Shown: piece by piece, positions 7,558-15,549 of the stretch
Layout: each line of letters starts with the position of its first letter
How positions within the stretch are numbered: position 1 is the first letter of the stretch
Source: Gemmataceae bacterium
GTDB taxonomy: Bacteria > Planctomycetota > Planctomycetia > Gemmatales > Gemmataceae
DNA length: 64,000 nt
NCBI GenBank assembly: GCA_022842245.1
Contig: JALHPZ010000027.1
Location: 1-64,000 of the forward strand
Reading direction: 5' to 3'
Program-made: the position numbers and the translations under genes
The notes under the pieces: generated by a model
The model's input: only the letters and a program-made list of their open reading frames with translations
Told to the model about the DNA's origin: nothing
Databases searched by the model: none

Positions 7558-8399
7558 AACCGATCATCGCCAGGACAATCGCGGAGGTTCGCGCGGCCGT
7601 GCGGGCAGCGAGGGCTGACGAGCAGCGCATCGGTTGCGTGCCGACGATGGGCGCGCTGCACGATGGGCATCTCGAACTCGTCCGCGTGGCGAAGCGCAAC
7701 ACGGAGTTCGTCGTCACGACGATCTTCGTGAATCCGACTCAGTTCGGCCCCAACGAGGACTTCGCCCGATATCCGCGAACGCTCGATGCCGACGTTACCC
7801 GGCTCGAGGAGGTCGACTGCGATCTCGTTTTTGCGCCGGCCGTCGACGAGATGTATCCGGAATCGTTGACGACCGTGGAGGTCGCGAAACTCGGCGATCA
7901 GCTTTGCGGCCCGCGTCGTCCGGGGCATTTCCGAGGCGTCTGCACCGTGGTGCTCAAACTCCTAAACATCGTGCAGCCGGATGTTGCCGTTTTCGGCGCG
8001 AAAGACGCCCAGCAGGCGAGGATCATCGTTCGGATGGTGCGCGACCTGAACGTGCCGGTCGAGATCGTCGTGGCTCCAACGGTGCGCGAAGCGGACGGGT
8101 TGGCGATGAGTTCACGGAACCGTTACCTGTCGCCGGAGGAGCGGGCCGAGGCACCGCGCATCCACGCCGCGCTGCGTGCGATCCGCAACCGGGCAATTGC
8201 GGGTGAAACGGACGCGGCCCGGCTCGAGTCGGCACTGAATCACGAACTGGCCGCCATCCCCGGCGCCCGGATCGACTACGCCAGCATCGTCGACGATTCC
8301 ACGCTGAAACCGATCGCGATCCTCGACCGCCCTGCCCTCGCGGCTGTGGCCGTGTTTTTGGGATCCACGCGATTGATCGACAACATCACCATTCCATGA
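7554..8399 (+). CDS. panC: pantothenate synthetase
   Basis: A 281-residue pantothenate-beta-alanine ligase, the last step of pantothenate (vitamin B5) synthesis from pantoate, beta-alanine and ATP. Hallmark motifs are complete: PTMGALHDGHLELV (HIGH-like ATP site), FVNPTQFGPNEDFARYP, RPGHFRGVCTVVLKL, FGAKDAQQ and the KMSKS-like SSRNRYLSPEER. Length is normal for the family. It overlaps the CYTH gene by four bases and is followed seven bases later by a P-loop kinase gene, so the three probably form an operon. No panB or panD is seen in the window. Confidence 0.97.
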   Translation: MKPIIARTIAEVRAAVRAARADEQRIGCVPTMGALHDGHLELVRVAKRNTEFVVTTIFVNPTQFGPNEDFARYPRTLDADVTRLEEVDCDLVFAPAVDEMYPESLTTVEVAKLGDQLCGPRRPGHFRGVCTVVLKLLNIVQPDVAVFGAKDAQQARIIVRMVRDLNVPVEIVVAPTVREADGLAMSSRNRYLSPEERAEAPRIHAALRAIRNRAIAGETDAARLESALNHELAAIPGARIDYASIVDDSTLKPIAILDRPALAAVAVFLGSTRLIDNITIP

Positions 8400-8406
8400 G
8401 TTCGCC

Positions 8407-9045
8407 ATGGAACAACTTGTGCGCGCCGTTCGAAACAAACGGAAATCCTTGCCGCCTTCGCGATGCGTCATCGTGGGCATTTCCGGCATCGATGCCAGCG
8501 GGAAAGGATATATCGCCGAGCGGTTGGCGGAACGACTCCGCGAAGACGGACACACCGTTGCGGTGATCGGTGGCGACGGGTGGTTGCACCTGCCCGAGAA
8601 ACGCTATGCGAAAACAAACCCCGGCGAACATTTTTACCTGAACGGATTCCGATTCGACGAATTGTTTCAACAGCTGATCGTGCCGCTTCGCACGAAGCGG
8701 ACCGTCTGGTTGAAGGCGAACCACACCGAACAGACCGCACAACATTACCGACAAAAGGTCTACGATTTGCGTGAGGTGGATATTGCGATCCTCGAATGCA
8801 TCTTCCTGTTCCAGCCGGCCTACGAATCGCATTTCGACTTGAAGATCTGGCTGGAGTGCCGGTTCGAGACCGCGCTCGCCCGCGCTCTTGCCCGAGGGCA
8901 AGAGGGATTACCTCCCGAAGAAACGATTCGCGAATTCGAACGCATCTACTTTCCCGCGCAACGATTACACATCGAACGGGACGCCCCCCGCACTCGCGCA
9001 GATATCGTCTACCCCAACGATTCCCCTTCGACAAACGGCTTATGA
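8407..9045 (+). CDS. uridine kinase-like P-loop protein
   Basis: A 212-residue P-loop NTPase resembling the uridine kinase/phosphoribulokinase group. The Walker A region is GISGIDASGKG at residues 24-34, so the usual Ser/Thr after GK is replaced by Gly. DIAILECIFLF fits the Walker B / substrate region of this group, and an Arg-rich lid-like segment follows (CRFETALARALARGQEG). It probably phosphorylates a nucleoside or small metabolite, but the substrate is not predictable. It sits seven bases after panC and is likely co-transcribed. The protein has the usual length for bacterial uridine kinases. Confidence 0.75.
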   Translation: MEQLVRAVRNKRKSLPPSRCVIVGISGIDASGKGYIAERLAERLREDGHTVAVIGGDGWLHLPEKRYAKTNPGEHFYLNGFRFDELFQQLIVPLRTKRTVWLKANHTEQTAQHYRQKVYDLREVDIAILECIFLFQPAYESHFDLKIWLECRFETALARALARGQEGLPPEETIREFERIYFPAQRLHIERDAPRTRADIVYPNDSPSTNGL

Positions 9046-9127
9046 TCGCGTAAAATCCAGAGTGACCTACCCGCCGACGTTTGCTGGGCGTTTCGCTCAC
9101 GCATCGACCCGTTGAGGCTTGCACCGC

Positions 9128-11800
9128 ATGAGATTGGCGTCTGTGGTTGCGCTCCTGCTGTCCACCGGTCCGGCGTTCGCAGCCGAGAAGCCGAGTGTGG
9201 AGCAACTCGACTTTTTCGAGAAGTCGGTGCGGCCGGTCTTTCTCGATCACTGCGTGCGTTGCCACGGCGAGAAGAAGCAGGAAGCGGGACTGCGCCTCGA
9301 TTCGCCGGCCGGCATCCGCAAGGGGACTGACGCCGGGCCGATCATCGTGCCGGGTGACCCGGACAAAAGCCTGTTGATCAAGACGGTGCGGCGCACCGTC
9401 GACAACGCGATGCCGCCGGACAAGGAATTGGCGAAGGACAAAGTCGAGGCGCTCGCGCAGTGGGTGAAGTTCGGCGCGGGGTTGCCGGAAGGATCCCAAC
9501 AAGTGGTGGTGAATTCCGCGAAGGACCATTGGGCCTTCCAACCCGTTCGAAAGCCGGCCGTTCCCGCGAACGGCGCGGCAAACCCGATCGATGCCTTTAT
9601 CTGTGAGAAGTTGAAGTTGGCCGGCTTAAACCCCTCCGCCCGCGCGGATCGGCGGACTTTTGTGCGCCGGGCTTACTTTGATCTGATTGGCCTACCCCCG
9701 ACTTATGAGGAAATCGAAGCGTATGTCAACGACGCGGCACCAAGTGCCGACATCAAAATGATTGATCGTCTGCTCGCACGGCCGGAATACGGCGAGCGCT
9801 GGGCGCGGCACTGGATGGACGTGGCCCGCTATGCCGACACAAAGGGCTATGTTTTTACTGAAGACCGCAACTATCCCTACGCCTACACGTATCGCGAATA
9901 TCTCATCCGTTCCTTCAACGAAGACAAGCCGTACGATCGATTTGTCCTCGAACAACTCGCGGCGGACAAGTTGAAACTCGACGGACCGCAGTCGCTCGCC
10001 GCGATGGGATTCCTTACGGTCGGCCGGCGCTTCGGTAACAACCCCCACGATATCATCGATGACCGAATCGACTTGATCGGTCGCGGACTGATGGGGTTGA
10101 GCATCGGCTGCGCTCGCTGCCACGACCATAAATTCGATCCGATCCCGATCGCGGATTACTATTCGCTCTACGGCGTGTTCCAGAGCAGCCACGAGCCGAA
10201 GGAATTGCCACTGATCGGCGAGTTCCGGCGCACGGCGGAGTTAGAAGCCTTCGAGGCGGAACTGGCGAAGAAGGAAAAGGCCGCCGCCGAGTACGAAAAG
10301 AAGATGTACGCGGATGCGCTCGCCCCGTTCAAGAAACCGGGCTCGATCGCCGCGATGCTTCTGGCAACGAAGGAAACGCAGGGTTTCGCCAACGACAAGG
10401 CGGATAAATGGGCCGTCGAGCGGAAGATCGATCCGCGAATGCTCGATCGTTGGCGCGTCGCGGCGCGAGGCCACGAACCGGTCTTCGGAGTCTGGCGTTC
10501 CCTGGCCACTCTCGCCGAACGGGATTTCGCGAACAAATACCTCGATACGGTCAAGGCTTCGAAGACCAACGACGTGTTGAAGACCGCCCTGCTCGAATCG
10601 CGTCCGGCGAACCTGCGTGAAACGGCACAGATCTACGGTGAAATTCTGGCCGAAGCCGCGAAGGAAACACTCGGCCGAGGCCCCGCCGAATGGCAAGCTC
10701 TCGTCAGCCTCATGGTTGGGCCGGAAGGTGTGACGAACCCGCCGAACGCCGACGCCGACAAACTCGTGGCTATTCCGGTGAAACGGATTTTCCGCATGCT
10801 GCGCAACGATGCGGCGAAGTTCCGCGCCAACGCTCCGGCATCCCCGCCTCGGGCGATGGTCATGAACGACAACGCACGGATCGGCGAACCGGTGGTCTTT
10901 CTGCGCGGGAATCCCAATAACCGCGGACCGCTAGTACCGAAGCGGATGCCCGCCGTGGTGGCCGGCGAAGGGCGCAAACCATTCACGAACGGCAGCGGTC
11001 GGCTGGAGTTGGCAGAAGCGATCGTGCGCCCCGATAATCCGTTGACGGCACGGGTGATCGTCAACCGGATCTGGACCTGGCATTTCGGACAAGGCCTCGT
11101 TCGCACGCCAAGCGACTTCGGCATCCGCTCCGACCCGCCGACCCATCCCGAACTACTCGATTGGCTTGCGGCAACATTTGTCGAGGATGGCTGGTCCATC
11201 AAACAGCTGCACCGTCGTATCGTGCTCTCGGAAACCTATCGCCAGTCGAGCCTTGTCGGACCCGAACTCGAGCGCAAGGATCCCGAGAACCGATTGTTGG
11301 GCCGTTTCAACCGACATCGACTCGATTTTGAACAACTTCGCGATTCCCTGCTGATCGCGGCCGGTACACTGGACCAAGCCACAATCGGCGGCAAGTCGGT
11401 GGATTTGTTCTCGCCACCGTTCACCAAGCGTCGGTCGATCTACGGGTTCGTGGATCGACAAAACCTCCCCGGCACGTTTCGTGCGTTCGATTTCGCGAGT
11501 CCGGAACAACACACGCCTCAGCGTTTCCAGACAACCGTGCCCCAGCAAGCGCTCTTTCTGATGAACAGCCCGTTCGTCGTGGAACAGGCGAAGGCCTTGG
11601 CTGCGCGGACAAGCGGGACGACAGACGACCGCGTGCGGACGCTTTACCGGCTGACACTGGGGCGCAACCCGAACGATATTGAGAAGAATCTGGCGGGCGA
11701 ATTCGTTCGATTGCCAACGGACAAGTCCAGCAACTTGTCCGGTTGGGAGCAACTCGCTCAGGTGCTTCTCCTGAGCAACGAGTTCGCGTTCGTGGACTAG
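9128..11800 (+). CDS. planctomycete cytochrome C / DUF1549-DUF1553 exported protein
   Basis: An 890-residue exported protein with the PSCyt1-PSCyt2-PSD1 layout typical of Planctomycetes. A signal peptide (LASVVALLLSTGPAFA) is followed by a c-type haem motif CVRCH at about residues 42-46, then DUF1549 with RWARHWMDVARYADTKGY and a second CARCH motif (IGCARCHDHKFDPI), and finally DUF1553, with ANRIW-like and FRQ-like conserved blocks (VNRIWTWHFGQGLVRTPSDF, RFNRHRLDFEQLRD). Function is not proven for the family; a role in exported, haem-linked polysaccharide or sulfatide breakdown is often suggested. ATG at 9128 gives the clean signal peptide; TTG at 9119 is the longer alternative. A DUF1501 gene lies two genes downstream, as usual for the pair. 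Confidence 0.93.
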   Translation: MRLASVVALLLSTGPAFAAEKPSVEQLDFFEKSVRPVFLDHCVRCHGEKKQEAGLRLDSPAGIRKGTDAGPIIVPGDPDKSLLIKTVRRTVDNAMPPDKELAKDKVEALAQWVKFGAGLPEGSQQVVVNSAKDHWAFQPVRKPAVPANGAANPIDAFICEKLKLAGLNPSARADRRTFVRRAYFDLIGLPPTYEEIEAYVNDAAPSADIKMIDRLLARPEYGERWARHWMDVARYADTKGYVFTEDRNYPYAYTYREYLIRSFNEDKPYDRFVLEQLAADKLKLDGPQSLAAMGFLTVGRRFGNNPHDIIDDRIDLIGRGLMGLSIGCARCHDHKFDPIPIADYYSLYGVFQSSHEPKELPLIGEFRRTAELEAFEAELAKKEKAAAEYEKKMYADALAPFKKPGSIAAMLLATKETQGFANDKADKWAVERKIDPRMLDRWRVAARGHEPVFGVWRSLATLAERDFANKYLDTVKASKTNDVLKTALLESRPANLRETAQIYGEILAEAAKETLGRGPAEWQALVSLMVGPEGVTNPPNADADKLVAIPVKRIFRMLRNDAAKFRANAPASPPRAMVMNDNARIGEPVVFLRGNPNNRGPLVPKRMPAVVAGEGRKPFTNGSGRLELAEAIVRPDNPLTARVIVNRIWTWHFGQGLVRTPSDFGIRSDPPTHPELLDWLAATFVEDGWSIKQLHRRIVLSETYRQSSLVGPELERKDPENRLLGRFNRHRLDFEQLRDSLLIAAGTLDQATIGGKSVDLFSPPFTKRRSIYGFVDRQNLPGTFRAFDFASPEQHTPQRFQTTVPQQALFLMNSPFVVEQAKALAARTSGTTDDRVRTLYRLTLGRNPNDIEKNLAGEFVRLPTDKSSNLSGWEQLAQVLLLSNEFAFVD

Positions 11801-11866
11801 GAATGGCAACAACGGAACATGTAATGTTTCAATTGGGATAGCTCGCGACCGGAGGAAGATCAAACC

Positions 11867-12439
11867 ATGACGACGGCTTCGATTGCAAAAACCAGATTGC
11901 TCACCGCCGCCGAATTTGCCTCTCGGCCGGAACCGGAAGACGGGTCAAAAGAGGAACTCGTACGCGGGGAGATCGTCACGATGCCGCCGCCGAATTTCAT
12001 GCATGGAATCGTCCAGTTGAACATCGGCTTTTTGCTCAAAACATTCTTAAAGGAGAATCGCATCGGACGCGCGACGGTCGAGAGCGGACTCGTGACGGAA
12101 CTCGATCCCGATACGGTGCGCGGGCCCGACGTCGCCTACTGGAGTTACGAGCGAGTTCCCTCTGGCGAATCTCCGGACGTCTATCCCGACGTCGCGGCCG
12201 ATCTCGTCGCAGAAGTCCTCTCGCCGAGCAACACTCGCGGAATAATCCAAGCGAAGATCCGCGAGTATTTCGCGTCCGGTGTTCGGATTGTCTGGGTTGT
12301 TGATCCCGACGAACAATCGGTGACGGTCTACACGAAACCCGGCGACGGCACAGTGCTCTGGAACGATGCGACCCTGACGGCCGGCGACGTGCTCCCCGGC
12401 TTTACCTGCCCCGTGGCCAGCCTGTTCGAGGCCGAATGA
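11867..12439 (+). CDS. Uma2-family (DUF820) nuclease-like protein
   Basis: A 190-residue Uma2 / DUF820 protein with a PD-(D/E)xK nuclease-like fold. Typical blocks are LTAAEFASRPEPEDGSKEEL, ELVRGEIVTMPPPNFMHG, the candidate active-site Asp in RGPDVAYWS, Glu in VAEVLSPSN and Lys in IIQAKIREYFASGVRIVWVV. The C-terminal strands (QSVTVYTKPG) complete the fold. The family is widely expanded in Planctomycetes and Cyanobacteria; its substrate is unknown. It lies between the cytochrome/DUF1553 gene and the DUF1501 gene, overlapping the latter by four bases (ATGA), which makes co-translation likely. ATG at 11867 has GGAGGAAG upstream. Confidence 0.93.
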   Translation: MTTASIAKTRLLTAAEFASRPEPEDGSKEELVRGEIVTMPPPNFMHGIVQLNIGFLLKTFLKENRIGRATVESGLVTELDPDTVRGPDVAYWSYERVPSGESPDVYPDVAADLVAEVLSPSNTRGIIQAKIREYFASGVRIVWVVDPDEQSVTVYTKPGDGTVLWNDATLTAGDVLPGFTCPVASLFEAE

Positions 12440-13866
12440 CCATGACGTTCCCCCACCCGTCCCGCCGTGCCATGCTCGCTCGTTGTGGCGTCGGCATGGG
12501 CCTTGTCGGCCTCACGCAACTCCTCGGCGATGCCCGGTTGCTTGCCGCCGAGCGCAAGTTCACGAACCCGCTCGCGCCGAAAGCACCGCACTTCGCCCCG
12601 AAGGCGAAGCGCGTCATCCACATCTTCGCGAACGGCGGACCGAGCCAGGTCGACACCTTCGACCCAAAGCCGATTCTGAACAAACTCCATGGCAAGCCGC
12701 TGCCCACTAACAACCTCCGAACCGAGCGTAAGACCGGCGCGGCATTCGGTTCGCCCTTCAAATTCCAGCAGTACGGACAATCCGGCCTGCCCGTCAGCGA
12801 ACTCTTCGCGCACACGGCCAAGCACATCGACGATATATGCGTGATCCGCAGCATGCACGCCGACGTGCCGAACCACGAACCCTCCTTCCTGCTGATGAAC
12901 ACGGGCGAATCCCGGCTTGTCCGGCCCAGTTTCGGCTCGTGGGTCACCTACGGGTTGGGCACCGAGAACCAGAACCTGCCTGCGTTCGTCTCGATGTGCC
13001 CCGGCGGCATGCCGCTCATGGAATCGCAGAACTGGCAGTCGGCATTCCTGCCCGGCATCTTCCAGGGCACCTACATCAACACGAAGGACACCGATCCCGA
13101 AAAGCTCGTCGAACACATCCTCAACAAGTTCGCTCCGGTCGCGGAACAACGGAAGCAACTGGACCTGCTCCAGAAGCTCAACAAACTGCACAAGGAAGCC
13201 CGCGACGCCGACTCGCAACTCGAAGCCCGGATCCAGTCGTTCGAACTCGCCTATCGGATGCAGACCGAAGCCACCGACGCCTTCGATATCCGCAAGGAGA
13301 CGAAGGAGACGATCGAGTCCTACGGGAAGACCGATCAGGGCCGATCGTTGCTCATCGCCCGCCGGCTCGTCGAGCGCGGCGTGCGCTTCGTGCAGGTCTC
13401 GCACGGGCCGGTGCAACCGTGGGACAGCCATGACGACATCGAAGTGAATCACCGCCGGCTGGCCGGGGAAGTCGATCGCGGCATCGCGGCGCTGATCGCG
13501 GACCTGAAGCGACTCGGTTTGTTCGACTCCACGCTGATCCTCTGGGGCGGCGAGTTCGGCCGTACTCCCGTCGTCGAGCTCCCGCAGGCCGGCAGCAACG
13601 CCGGCAAGGTCAACGGCCGGGACCACAACCACTGGGGTTTCACCGTCTGGCTCGCGGGCGGTGGCGTGAAGGGCGGACAGGCGATCGGCGCCACCGACGA
13701 ATTCGGCTTCAGGGCCATCGAAAAGCCGATCCACGTCCACGACCTGCACGCGACGATGCTGCAACTGCTCGGCTTCGACCACGAGAAATTCACCTACCGC
13801 TACGCCGGCCGCGACTTCCGCCTGACCGACGTCCACGGCAAGGTCGTGAAGGAAGTGTTGGCGTAG
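12436..13866 (+). CDS. DUF1501 twin-arginine exported protein
   Basis: A 476-residue DUF1501 protein, a distant sulfatase/alkaline-phosphatase-fold family common in Planctomycetes. The N-terminus has a twin-arginine leader (SRRAMLARCGVGMGLVGL). Conserved blocks follow: FANGGPSQVDTFDPKP, VIRSMHADVPNHEPS, a late FGRTPVVEL metal-site-like block and GRDHNHWGFTVWLAGGG, and it ends with the LHATMLQLLG block. Activity is uncertain; the metal-binding residues of the alkaline phosphatase fold look partly kept. ATG at 12436 or 12442 could both serve; the former overlaps the Uma2 stop. It probably works with the DUF1553 protein encoded 2.7 kb upstream. Confidence 0.92.
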   Translation: MTMTFPHPSRRAMLARCGVGMGLVGLTQLLGDARLLAAERKFTNPLAPKAPHFAPKAKRVIHIFANGGPSQVDTFDPKPILNKLHGKPLPTNNLRTERKTGAAFGSPFKFQQYGQSGLPVSELFAHTAKHIDDICVIRSMHADVPNHEPSFLLMNTGESRLVRPSFGSWVTYGLGTENQNLPAFVSMCPGGMPLMESQNWQSAFLPGIFQGTYINTKDTDPEKLVEHILNKFAPVAEQRKQLDLLQKLNKLHKEARDADSQLEARIQSFELAYRMQTEATDAFDIRKETKETIESYGKTDQGRSLLIARRLVERGVRFVQVSHGPVQPWDSHDDIEVNHRRLAGEVDRGIAALIADLKRLGLFDSTLILWGGEFGRTPVVELPQAGSNAGKVNGRDHNHWGFTVWLAGGGVKGGQAIGATDEFGFRAIEKPIHVHDLHATMLQLLGFDHEKFTYRYAGRDFRLTDVHGKVVKEVLA

Positions 13867-13869
13867 GAG

Positions 13870-13959
13870 ATTGGCCGAAGATCAACACGGATGAAAACAG
13901 ATAAAACCAAATCAGGAATTCTTCCGATCGGTTTTCATCCGTGTTCATCCGTGGCCAAT
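13870..13959. repeat. intergenic inverted repeat next to a start codon
   Basis: Two paired blocks form a long imperfect hairpin. ATTGGCC (13870-13876) pairs with GGCCAAT (13953-13959), and ACACGGATGAAAAC (13885-13898) pairs with GTTTTCATCCGTGT (13931-13944). The right arm also has a short direct repeat of TTCATCCGTG. It fills the gap between DUF1501 and the glycerate kinase gene, ending one base before the latter's ATG. It looks like a dispersed repeat element rather than a terminator, since no T-run follows. Confidence 0.65.
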
Positions 13960-13960
13960 T

Positions 13961-15277
13961 ATGACTTCCTGTGAAATCGCGATCGATATTTGGAACGCGG
14001 CCGTCGCGGCGGCGAACCCGGAGGATGCGATCCTCGCGGAGTGCATGCGGCGCTACGACGAACTGGCTCCCCTTCTGGATCGGGCGGAGCGCATCGTCGT
14101 CGTCGGCGCGGGGAAGGCCGGCGGGCGCATGGCGGCGGGATTGGAGGCCGTCCTCCAAGTCGAACGCAACGTCGTCGGTCTCGTCAACATCCCCGAAGGC
14201 ACGCCGCAAATCACTTCACGCATCCGACTCCATCCAGCGCGACCGGTTGGGAGCAACCATCCGACCGCGACCGGCGTCGACGGGGCCGTGGAGATGTTGA
14301 ACCTGCTCGGCTCAGCCGGGCCGAACGACGTCGCGTTTTGCCTGCTTTCCGGCGGCGGCTCCGCCCTCCTCCCCGCTCCGGTGGAAGGGATTTCGCTCGA
14401 AGACAAACAAGCGATCACGAAACTCCTGCACGCCAGCGGCGCGACCATCGACGAGATGAACGCCGTGCGCAAGCACCTCTCCCGCGTGAAGGGAGGCCGC
14501 CTGGCGGAGGCGTTCCGCGGCCGGTATCTGCTCAGTCTGATCATCTCGGACGTCGTCGGCGATCCGCTCGACGTGATTGCTTCCGGCCCGACGGCACCCG
14601 ACCCGACGACGTTCGCGGATGCGCTAAGGGTGTTGGAGAAATTCGATCTGCGCGGGCGGGCGCCCGCCTCCATTCTCGATCATCTCGAGCGGGGAAGTCG
14701 AGGCGAGATTCCCGAGACGCTGAAGACCGTTCCCGCAAACATCGTCAATTCGATCATCGCGTCGAACGCGATCTCCCTCGATGCCGCGAAACGGATGGCG
14801 AATGAACGCGGCTATTCCGTCGTCGATCTGGGGCCGTTCGTCGAAGGGGAAACGAAGGAGGTGGCCGTCGCGGTCGCGGGGATCGTTCGCAGCATCCGCT
14901 CGCGCGGGGTGCCGGCGAAGCCCCCCGCGTGCATCCTGCTGGGCGGCGAGACGACCGTGGCGCTCGGCGCGAACCCCGGAAAGGGCGGGCGCAACCAGGA
15001 GTTCGTCCTCGCAATGCTGGATAAGCTCGGCGAAAGCGGGATGACCGGCGTGACGGTACTGAGCGCCGGAACCGACGGCGAAGACGGCCCGACGGACGCC
15101 GCCGGCGCGGTCGCGACTCGCGAGACCCTTTCTGCCGCGCGGAGGCTCGGCCTGTCAACCGCAACGCATCTCGCGCGTCACGACGCCTACGCTTACTTCG
15201 ATGCGACGGGTGGATTGATCCGCACGGGACTGACGGGAACGAACGTCATGGATGTCCGAATCGTGCTCGTCGATTGA
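13961..15277 (+). CDS. gck: glycerate 2-kinase (GckA/TtuD type, DUF4147)
   Basis: A 438-residue type II glycerate kinase that phosphorylates glycerate with ATP, probably to 2-phosphoglycerate. The DUF4147 N-domain begins with the usual helix (IAIDIWNAAVAAANPEDAI) and the glycine-rich VVVGAGKAGGRMAAGLE. Later signature blocks are FCLLSGGGSALLPAP, MNAVRKHLSRVKGGRLAE, ISDVVGDPLDVIASGPT, and the MOFRL C-domain (LGGETTVAL, GKGGRNQEFVLAML, AGTDGEDGPTDAAGA). Length is typical. The ATG at 13961 has no Shine-Dalgarno and directly abuts an inverted repeat, but homology-like sequence starts right there. No other sugar-acid genes are adjacent. Confidence 0.93.
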   Translation: MTSCEIAIDIWNAAVAAANPEDAILAECMRRYDELAPLLDRAERIVVVGAGKAGGRMAAGLEAVLQVERNVVGLVNIPEGTPQITSRIRLHPARPVGSNHPTATGVDGAVEMLNLLGSAGPNDVAFCLLSGGGSALLPAPVEGISLEDKQAITKLLHASGATIDEMNAVRKHLSRVKGGRLAEAFRGRYLLSLIISDVVGDPLDVIASGPTAPDPTTFADALRVLEKFDLRGRAPASILDHLERGSRGEIPETLKTVPANIVNSIIASNAISLDAAKRMANERGYSVVDLGPFVEGETKEVAVAVAGIVRSIRSRGVPAKPPACILLGGETTVALGANPGKGGRNQEFVLAMLDKLGESGMTGVTVLSAGTDGEDGPTDAAGAVATRETLSAARRLGLSTATHLARHDAYAYFDATGGLIRTGLTGTNVMDVRIVLVD

Positions 15278-15517
15278 TCCGCACCGTGCAAATCTTTCCG
15301 GTTCAACCCGTCGATTGTAATTCTTGCTTTCCGTCGCGGGTGAAAAGGTGCGAGACGGGTCGAAATCCGCGTGAATCAAGATCAGTTTCCGGGAAATCGA
15401 CGCTCGGCGCGAATGGCACGGGCATTGCTTTTGAATGGTCACCGACGCAGCCTTGTCGGAACGGGGCTGGACGGAAGAGGCCTCGGCCCGCGGCCCGGAA
15501 TCCGCGGACCGAACAAT

Positions 15518-15545
15518 CCCCGGCGGACCGTAAGGTCCGTCGGGG
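15518..15545. terminator. terminator-like hairpin between convergent genes
   Basis: A 12-bp stem (15518-15529 CCCCGGCGGACC with 15534-15545 GGTCCGTCGGGG, one G-T pair) closes on the loop GTAA. It lies five bases past the end of the minus-strand ceramidase-like gene and 240 bp past the plus-strand kinase. Flanking T-runs are weak, so efficiency is uncertain. Confidence 0.6.
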
Positions 15546-15549
15546 GTTC

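Noticed and set aside
12328..13836. 502-residue minus-strand frame
   Set aside because: Antisense of the DUF1501 gene; no domain and shadow-type composition.
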